Of a DNA stretch of 26,007 bases, positions 20,172 to 26,007 are shown piece after piece. The position numbers and the translations under genes were made by a program. Under the pieces are notes generated by a model. The model ran no database searches, was not told the origin of the DNA, and worked only from the letters and a program-made list of their open reading frames with translations. Origin of the DNA: Mastigamoeba balamuthi (taxonomy: Eukaryota > Evosea > Mastigamoebida > Mastigamoebidae); the NCBI GenBank assembly GCA_902651635.1, contig CACRSC010000072.1:126166-152172 (forward strand), in the 5' to 3' direction. Each line of letters opens with the position of its first letter. Position 1 is the stretch's first letter.

Positions 20172-21073
20172 ATGTCCGCTCTCCGTCTCGCGCTGCTGGG
20201 CGTCGCCCTCGCGCCGCTGGCGCTGGCGGCCATCAACCCGCGCCCCAGCCTGCGCGTGGTCCAGCTGTGGGGCGTCGAGGAGCCCGCGAGCGCCGCGTTC
20301 AGCGCCGCCGAGGTCGCTGTGATCCTCTTGTGCTCGCTCCGCTTCGCCTCCGCGGCCCGCAGGCTCCCGGGCGCCTGGCGCGCCTGGCCCTTCCGCACCG
20401 CGTGGTACACGTTCGCCCTGACCTTCGGCCCCGCCTTCGTGGCCTCGACGTGGTTCCACGTGCACGAGGTGCCGCTCAACGAGCGCCTCGACTACTACTT
20501 CGGTGCGTACCTTTGCCGATGCGCTTTTCCTGCACTGTTCAACTTTTCCTGCACTTGCCACTCCCTGATTCCCGATTTTCCGGGAATATCTCGCCGGCAG
20601 GGGCGCTGTCGGGGTCGTTTATGGCCGCGTCGACGGTGATCCGCGTGCTGGGCGTCCGGCGCCTGGCGCTGCAGGCCCTCGTCTACCTGCCGTTCGCCGC
20701 CGCCGACGCGAGGTTCCTGTGGTACCAGAGCCACCGCGCGCGGCTCGACTACGGCTGGGCCGTGCAGTTCGGGGGCTCGTGGCTCGTCCTCCACGTCGTC
20801 CTCGCCACCGCCTGGGCCCTCTGGCGCCTCGCCAGGCGCGGCGAGCGCCGCGTGCTGTACGAGCTGGGGTCGGTGGCCAGCGTGCTGGCGTTTGTGGGGT
20901 TCGAGGTCGTCGACTTTGTGCCGCTGTGGGGGCACCTCGACGCGCACTCGCTCTGGCACTGCGGCGGCATCTTCATCGGGCTCTTCCACGCGCAGTGGCT
21001 CCTGGCCGACTTCTGCGCCTTTGCCGAGGAGAGGGCGTCGCACAGGGCGAAGCAGGCCTCCAAGAAGGATTGA
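20172..21073 (+). CDS. CREST-superfamily multi-pass membrane protein (ceramidase/PAQR/TMEM8-like)
   Basis: Exons 20172-20502 and 20601-21073 join through a 98-base GT-AG intron in phase 1, giving 267 residues. A hydrophobic N-terminus (MSALRLALLGVALAPLALAA) is followed by about six or seven hydrophobic segments. The CREST pattern is complete: Ser-x3-His in STWFH, a following Asp in RLDYYF, and a C-terminal His-x3-His in DAHSLWHCGG just before the last membrane segment. In this superfamily (alkaline ceramidases, PAQR receptors, Per1, TMEM8/myomaker) these residues bind a metal, usually zinc, within the membrane and typically act on lipid amide or ester bonds. The DAHSLWH form and small size resemble TMEM8/myomaker-like members most, but the substrate cannot be told. 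The basic tail (KQASKKD) is probably cytosolic. Confidence 0.75.
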
Positions 21074-21589
21074 GATCCTCAGTTATCCCCTCGAAACATC
21101 AGTAAAAAAAAGAGCACAAGAAAATTTCTGATGTTGGTTGGGTTTTAACCGGGCTTGCTTGAGTGAAAGTCACCTGACCACACTGCCTTGACAAGCTTGT
21201 CATCAAGCCTAGTAAGGGGCTTCATTGCCAAGGTCTGATTTTTGAGCAGCTTCATGTTATGACAGTTAAACTACTGCAGAGGATCGTTGTTGGATCAGTT
21301 ATCCGAAACTTGGTCGGAGGGGGAAATAGAGGCAAACAGCTCATCAGTTAACCATCCATCTCGTCATCATCTGCCTCATCGTGGCACTTGACACTCAAAT
21401 CCAGGCCTGTATTGGAAAAGGCAGGCTGTGGTGCTTGCACATACCACAAGGCTAGGAGCTAATAGACAGTTACACTTGTAGCTTGGCCTCCCGTGCCCTG
21501 CTGGCCATGTGATGGCTCTGCTGACCTTGTTGGTGAGAGCCACTGTGAACTCAACATTTTTGTGAGTTTCCTTGTGCAAGATCATATCA
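21074..21589 (-). other. Intergenic stretch with a possible small two-exon remnant
   Basis: No secure gene. On the minus strand about 21590-21490 reads LDMILHKETHKNVEFTVALT and continues to a possible donor near 21470. With an acceptor near 21411 it would end PGFECQVPR before a stop at about 21376. An alternative frame ends in an acidic DEADDDEMDG. It abuts array A3 and may be part of the Tc1-like relic beyond it. The first 300 bases hold only the 3' flank of the CREST gene. Confidence 0.25.
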
Positions 21590-21790
21590 AGCAGTGTAGT
21601 GGCACGTAGCAGACCCTTCCGTAGTAGTGCATAGCAAATGAATGAACTATGCACTACTACGAAGCCTCTGCTACATGCTGCTGCACAGTCCTTCACTACA
21701 CACCACTACACATGATGCTGCTACGTGCTGCTACATATCAAGCAGTGTAGCATCTTCTTGTGGTAGGGTGCATAGCACCTTCTTGTGTAG
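21590..21790. repeat. GTAGCGG-family array (array A3)
   Basis: A short array dominated by variants TAGTGG, TAGCAG and TAGCAC, with very few intact TAGCGG copies. The phrase TATCAAGCAGTGTAG occurs twice (about 21586 and 21736). It resembles arrays A4/A5 in its opening phrase (TCAAGCARTGTAG) and looks older than A1 or A2. It interrupts sequence that may belong to the Tc1/mariner relic. Confidence 0.7.
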
Positions 21791-21794
21791 CAAG

Positions 21795-22377
21795 ACAGTA
21801 AGAGAACAAGGGTTTGACTCACAAACCCTGGCCTTCAGAATGCCCCAAACATTTTCAATACCATAACAATCAGGGCTGCATGCTGGCCAGGGCAGAGTAT
21901 GTACATTATGGTCATTCTTCCATTGGCAGCATAATCAACTTCTATGCTTACTATCATTGTCCTCTGCAAGAAGCCACTCAACATTATCCTCTTCATACAT
22001 GTCTGATGGATGGCAGAAGAGCTTTTTGATAGATATCACACATCTTTTTTTTGAATTCAGGTTTCCTGTAAAATATGCAGCTTTCTGAATCCTTGTGAAG
22101 AAAAGCACCCCTAAACCTGTACCTTAAATAATGAAGCCTGAAACTTGGCCTGAACAGCATGCAAATGCCAGCAAATAGTAGAGACAGAAGCCTGAAGGTG
22201 AGGGGATCTGCGCAGAGCAGCAGCTGAGTGAGGTGGCTTGGATTTGGCCCTGAATAGGATCCGTTTGTCCTCTTCCTCTGAAGTTGCCCCTCTTTCTCTC
22301 TTGGTTGGTGGTGCTGTGGCCACAGTGTCGGGCTGGGTTTTCATCCAGTGCTGGATTGATCCAAGTCCACAGTGCAT
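21795..22377 (-). pseudogene. Tc1/mariner transposase relic
   Basis: Three landmarks of a Tc1/mariner DDE transposase appear in order on the minus strand, in broken frames. The N-terminal helix-turn-helix region is at about 22300-22130 (EEDKRILFRAKSKPPHSAA then ASVSTICWHLHAVQAKF). The second catalytic Asp lies in EDNDSKHRS at about 21970-21940, and the Glu in WPACSPDCYGIENVWGILK at about 21890-21833. Between the first two, only short coding-like pieces remain, with stops, so the first catalytic Asp region is lost. This is a dead copy. Its left end is probably displaced by array A3. Confidence 0.75.
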
Positions 22378-22618
22378 GTACTGTGCAATGCGCTTCTTTC
22401 CTCACTGAGGGCCCTTGGGATGTGAGTGCAGTACCAAATCTTCCTTCTCTGCTTCTCTGTAGGAGACATATTTTGCACTAAGAGATAATGCAGAAAATAT
22501 AGACTTTATGATCAGATCCTGAATCGAATGCTGAAAATTCCTAATGACACATTTCAGGAATTATTTGATCAAAAGATAACAGGGGACAGTTGTTAGTGAT
22601 TTCTGCTGTATCAGGTGC

Positions 22619-22990
22619 CTAAGAAGAGGATGACTGTGAACCAGCAGGTGCCTCAGAGGTCTGAAAGGCACCTACCTCCCCATTCAGCTCGTGCAGGGCC
22701 TCCAGTACAGGGTCAGGGTTGTGTGTTCTCCTTGGCCTCTTGGCCTTTAGGTCTGCAGACTCAGCTTTCTTGAAGCTGGTCCTTCCATACCTATTGAGCT
22801 TGTGTGTTAGTAAAGGATTAGAAAAGGAAACACATGACATGTTACTGCAGTAGTTCTACCAGATGATCTGAATGTACTTACATATTCCCTTTCTCACCAG
22901 GGTGTGTGCCGTGAACAGTGTCTGGAACTCTGGTGGGATGATCTTGTTACAGTACTCTCTTACAGCCCTGGCCATAAGTATGTTCATACT
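22619..22990 (-). pseudogene. Dead copy of the transposon accessory gene (copy 2, last two exons)
   Basis: The last exon (about 22794-22619; YGRTSFKKAESADLKAKRPR, ending in SQSSSS) and the previous exon (about 22985-22850; EFQTLFTAHTLVRKGICKYI) match the corresponding exons of the gene at 24051-25461. The penultimate exon has an in-frame TAG where the other copy has the Gln codon CAG (WQNY), so the copy is dead. Earlier exons are missing. Arrays A3 and A4 flank it at some distance, as if it belonged to an older element of the same type. Confidence 0.8.
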
Positions 22991-23202
22991 CCCCCAGAAC
23001 AGACAAGCAACCAGACATTGTTTGTCATAAGGAGCAAAGGGAGGGGAGTGGGAGTGCTGATAGTTAGAGGATGTCATACCCATCAGTCTCTGTGACCCTT
23101 TCCAGACACGAATTCATACTTGCCACCAGTTTTGCATGGAGCACTGAAGCAAGGTGTATCCACAGCACATGAGAGACAATTGAAATTGGCCCACTTCTTT
23201 GT
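22991..23202 (-). other. Possible remnant exon with clustered Cys
   Basis: About 23190-23090 on the minus strand reads NCLSCAVDTPCFSAPCKTGG then KYEFVSGKGHRD and a stop. The four Cys and good composition suggest the end of a coding exon. I do not recognise the family, and it has no counterpart in the intact accessory gene. Confidence 0.25.
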
Positions 23203-23594
23203 GACCTCACGTCAAGCAATGTAGTGGTGCATAGTGGACCCTGCTACAGCAGTGCGTAGCACAATGAATGAACTACGTGGCATAGCGAAGGGTCTGCCAC
23301 ATGCCGCTACGCATGGTTCTGCTACGTGCCACTACACATGATGCCACTACGTGCTGCTACAGTAGCACTGCGTAGTGACATCATGTGTAGTGGCACGTAG
23401 TGGAACCATGTGTAGTGGCATGCAGTGGTCCACTATGCACCACTACATATGAAGGCACTACATGCTGCTACACATAAATATGCTATGCACTGCTACATAA
23501 TTAGGCAGCTCTCACCTACTCACAGAAAGCTACACTGAAATCAATTGTTAACTGCCATCAAAAGGGCAGGCAGGTCATGTTTTGCTTTTGGGGG
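23203..23594. repeat. Array A4, first copy of a duplicated 392-bp block
   Basis: The block starts GACCTCACGTCAAGCAATG, contains GTAGCGG-type motifs and variants to about 23500, and ends in TTTTGCTTTTGGGGG directly before the N at 23595. The second copy follows immediately. I could see only one difference between them over their length, a T-run of four here against five. Confidence 0.9.
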
Positions 23595-23595
23595 N
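23595..23595. other. Single ambiguous base (N) at a probable assembly join
   Basis: The only N in the window sits exactly between two nearly identical 392-bp blocks. This is what results when two overlapping contigs are placed end to end without merging the overlap. Confidence 0.9.
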
Positions 23596-23988
23596 GACCT
23601 CACGTCAAGCAATGTAGTGGTGCATAGTGGACCCTGCTACAGCAGTGCGTAGCACAATGAATGAACTACGTGGCATAGCGAAGGGTCTGCCACATGCCGC
23701 TACGCATGGTTCTGCTACGTGCCACTACACATGATGCCACTACGTGCTGCTACAGTAGCACTGCGTAGTGACATCATGTGTAGTGGCACGTAGTGGAACC
23801 ATGTGTAGTGGCATGCAGTGGTCCACTATGCACCACTACATATGAAGGCACTACATGCTGCTACACATAAATATGCTATGCACTGCTACATAATTAGGCA
23901 GCTCTCACCTACTCACAGAAAGCTACACTGAAATCAATTGTTAACTGCCATCAAAAGGGCAGGCAGGTCATGTTTTTGCTTTTGGGGG
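23596..23988. repeat. Array A5, second copy of the duplicated block
   Basis: It repeats 23203-23594 from its first base, with a T-run of five in TGTTTTTGC where the first copy has four, and then continues into unique sequence (GAGGAGCCCAGCC). It forms the left boundary array of the element carrying the intact accessory gene. Confidence 0.9.
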
Positions 23989-24050
23989 AGAGGAGCCCAG
24001 CCAGGGCAGCAGAAAATGTTCAAGTGAGAGAGAAGTAGAGAGACGGATCA

Positions 24051-25461
24051 CTAAGGACCAGCAGGTGCCTGGAAAGAGGGCAACTCAGGACCAGCAGGTG
24101 CCTCAGAGGCCTGGAAGGCACCTGTGCCCCCAAGCATGTCGTTGAGGGCATCAAGTACAGGGTCAGGGTGCTGCATCCTCCTGGGCCTCTTGGCCTTTGG
24201 TGCTCCAGACTTCGTGCCCTTAAAGCTGGTCCTTCCACGCCTATTGAGCTTATGCATTAGTAAATGATGAAATAAAAGGAAACGCACTTCTCATTGCTGC
24301 GGTAGTTCTGCCAGACACTCTGGATGTGCTCACACACCCCCTTCCTCACCAGGGGGTGTGCAGCAAACAGAGTCTGGAACTCCAGTGGCCAGACAGCCTG
24401 GATGACATTGTCGCAGTGCTCTCTTATGTCTGACCTGTAGGGAAAGTCAGATGAAATGTGGTAAGAGAGAACAAGAGAGGGGAAAAGAGTTTGTACCTCC
24501 ACTCGGGGTGCTTCATGAACAGGGAGTGGTAGTTGACCTTAGTCCACTGCTCTATCTGCGAGATAATGGGCCTTGCCATTATCATAGACAGAGCAGCAGT
24601 GTACGGCCCCCTGTCTGCTGGGAGGTTCTCCAGCTCCAGGACTTTTCAAGTTAGTAATATACACACATTGTTAGAAATTTGAAAAACAAAGGGTAGGGAA
24701 GGAAACGTACCAAGAATGCCGAGTATCAGCTTCTCCCTGAGCGTCAGCTCCCTGGACTGCATGCCGCCTGCCTCAACAGCACATGTGAGGGCATTCATCC
24801 TGCAAAAATAGTTTGAATTAGAGCCAGAAGAACAAGGAAGAATGGGGGGAGGGGTTTCATACCTCGCGATGAGGTCACTCAGAGTACTGGCAAGCAGCAT
24901 TTGCATGGCCTTGAACCCAGCCCTGACCTCTCCAAAGGTGCAGGGCTGATGGGCGTGCTTCTTGCTGGGCTTAGCAGTGAAAATGGTGAGGAGGTCGTGC
25001 GACATCTTCATGAGGGCCGAGATCTGCTGTATCTTCTGCAGCGCCCTCCTCTGCTCCTCATCAGACTTCAATGCGCATGAGGTGCCCTTGTACTCGTCCG
25101 CTGAGACCTTCTCATCCACATCCTCGTCCTTGTTCTCCTCCTCATCAGATTGCTCACTGCCGCTGATACATGGTGCAGCAGCAGCAGCAGCTTGCACTGG
25201 CACAGCAGTAGCTGCACCTAAAGTAACATTAAGAAAGGGTGTGCAGTGTGGGAATAAAGAAGGGAGGGGAGAATGCTACATACCTGCTTTCCTGAGAGGC
25301 ATGATGTCTAGGTCTTTGTCCTGCTGGGGTGGGGGAGGTATCACAGTGATTATTGGCCCAGTGCAGCCCTTATTCTTGTCCTTGGGCTTGTCCTTGTGCT
25401 TCTTGGTAGGGGTTTTATGCAGTATGTCCTTGATGTGCACTGTTTTTAACCTTCGAAAAAG
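24051..25461 (-). CDS. Transposon accessory protein, unknown function (intact-looking copy 3)
   Basis: Six exons close in phase: 25461-25284, 25217-24863, 24799-24711, 24641-24497, 24434-24288 and 24240-24051, giving at least 367 residues. All introns are GT-AG. The first visible exon begins at an acceptor (TTTAACAG), so the start codon must lie upstream, within or beyond array A6. Order: Lys-rich basic segment (KKHKDKPKDKNK), PPPP, poly-Ala, a strongly acidic block (SDEEENKDEDVDE), then a helical C-terminal half with spaced Trp (EQWTKV, HPEWR, VWPLEF, QSVWQNY) and a basic tail (KAKRPRRMQ). The basic/acidic mix suggests nucleic acid or chromatin binding, and a TnpA-like role on the arrays is possible, but no known domain was recognised. 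Two relics elsewhere in the window (8655-8967, 22619-22990) show it belongs to a repeated family. Confidence 0.75.
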
Positions 25462-25493
25462 CTGTTAAATGACATCAATAGTGGGGGGAGATG

Positions 25494-25857
25494 CAGATAC
25501 CCTTTGCTACGTGGCATAGTAGAAGGCACTTGAGTGTGTTTCACTATGCAGCATAGTGAAGAATATCTGCGTAGCAGTGCGTAGCGAATGGTCCACTACA
25601 TGCTGCTACATAGCAACCTCTGCTATGCCACGTAGTGAAATGTGCTTGAGCGCCTTCTGCTACACTGCATAGCAAAGAGGAATTGTGTAGCGGCATGTAG
25701 TGGAAGGTCTGCTATGCACTGCTACATAACAACCTCCGCTACGCTGCATAGCAGAAAGCGCTCGAGCACCTTCTGCTATGCAGCGTAGTGGAGGCGGCAC
25801 GTAGCGGAAGGTCCACTATGCAAATAGTTCCGCTACAGTGTGTAGCGGAAGTATCTC
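25494..25857. repeat. GTAGCGG array with CTCGAG-block units (array A6)
   Basis: It starts CAGATACC like the units of array A1 and contains the same block in diverged forms (GCACTTGAGTG, TGCTTGAGCGCC, GCGCTCGAGCACC), flanked by paired GTAGCGG-type motifs. The last dyad, CCGCTACAGTGTGTAGCGG, is at about 25833-25851. It lies directly upstream of the accessory gene, just as array A1 lies upstream of the accessory relic. Confidence 0.85.
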
Positions 25858-26007
25858 ATGAGAAAAAATATTACACCGCTGGGATTTGAACCACCGTTCC
25901 CAAAATACAAAGTAAACACTTTGCGCTTACACTATCAATCACTATCTCTTCTAAACTATGTGTTATACTTCACGGCATGCTCACAGACATTACTTAACCA
26001 CAATCCA
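25858..26007. other. Right edge of window, no supported gene
   Basis: AT-rich sequence. On the minus strand about 25893-25880 contains GGTTCAAATCCC, a good match to an RNA polymerase III B box. The surrounding bases do not fold into a tRNA. It could be a tRNA-derived short element, which I cannot support further. Confidence 0.3.

Larger units (their letters stand above)
23596..25857. mobile_element. Smaller element of the same family carrying only the accessory gene
   Basis: The accessory gene (24051-25461, minus) lies between array A5 on the left and array A6 on the right. Neither the caspase-like gene nor the transposase is present, so if this is a transposon it would be non-autonomous and mobilised by an enzyme like that at 10781-13764. 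Array A6 shares the higher-order unit of array A1, linking the two elements. No terminal repeats or target duplication were identified, so the unit could also be one arm of a larger element. Confidence 0.5.

Noticed and set aside
22111-22405. Independent small minus-strand genes
   Set aside because: One frame matches the helix-turn-helix region of Tc1/mariner transposases and belongs to the relic; the overlapping frame is its shadow.
25870-25945. tRNA gene on the minus strand suggested by GGTTCAAATCCC
   Set aside because: The B box is good, but the T stem has mismatches, the anticodon loop would have six bases and no acceptor stem pairs. At most a tRNA-derived remnant.

Overview
This window is nuclear DNA from a eukaryote: genes are split by short GT-AG introns, codon use is standard, and TGA, TAG and TAA all end genes. 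A homologue of the ciliary/centriolar coiled-coil protein CCDC146 (Chlamydomonas MBO2) suggests an organism with flagella. I cannot place it further. The window is a mosaic of GC-rich islands that look like host genes and less GC-rich stretches full of transposons. A single N (23595) marks it as part of a draft assembly.

Layout. 1-235: a dense short-motif array. 284-2796 (-): a spliced gene of unknown function with several apparent breaks. It is divergent to a well-preserved piggyBac transposase at 3085-5093 (+). 5391-6252 (-): a two-exon GC-rich gene. 6540-7380 (-): broken Cys-rich repeats. 7411-7818 (+): a Ser-rich protein with a GPI-like tail. 8655-8967 (-): a frameshifted fragment of a transposon accessory gene. 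8990-14345: a large DNA transposon. 14550-15403 (-): a poorly resolved GC-rich gene. 15462-19893 (-): CCDC146 in ten exons. 20172-21073 (+): a CREST-type membrane protein, head-to-head with CCDC146. 21590-25857: nested repeat arrays, a Tc1/mariner relic, a dead copy of the accessory gene, a 392-bp duplication across the N that is probably an assembly artefact, and an intact-looking copy of the accessory gene.

The most interesting system is the transposon at 8990-14345. It carries two convergent genes whose stops are 42 bp apart. One is a 971-aa protein resembling CMC-type (En/Spm, Tnp2 or Plavaka-like) transposases, with an N-terminal C2H2 finger. The other is a 365-aa protein with a Cys-rich module followed by a caspase-like (clan CD) His/Cys signature. 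Arrays of the motif GTAGCGG, often arranged as hairpin dyads, lie just 5' of the transposase, of the caspase-like gene and of each usable copy of the accessory gene. Most motif variants are those expected from CpG transitions. The arrays could therefore serve as ends, promoters and methylation-sensitive protein-binding sites, by analogy with En/Spm subterminal repeats; that is inference.

Exon boundaries were read by eye and checked only for splice dinucleotides and phase. Where the phase does not close, this is stated.
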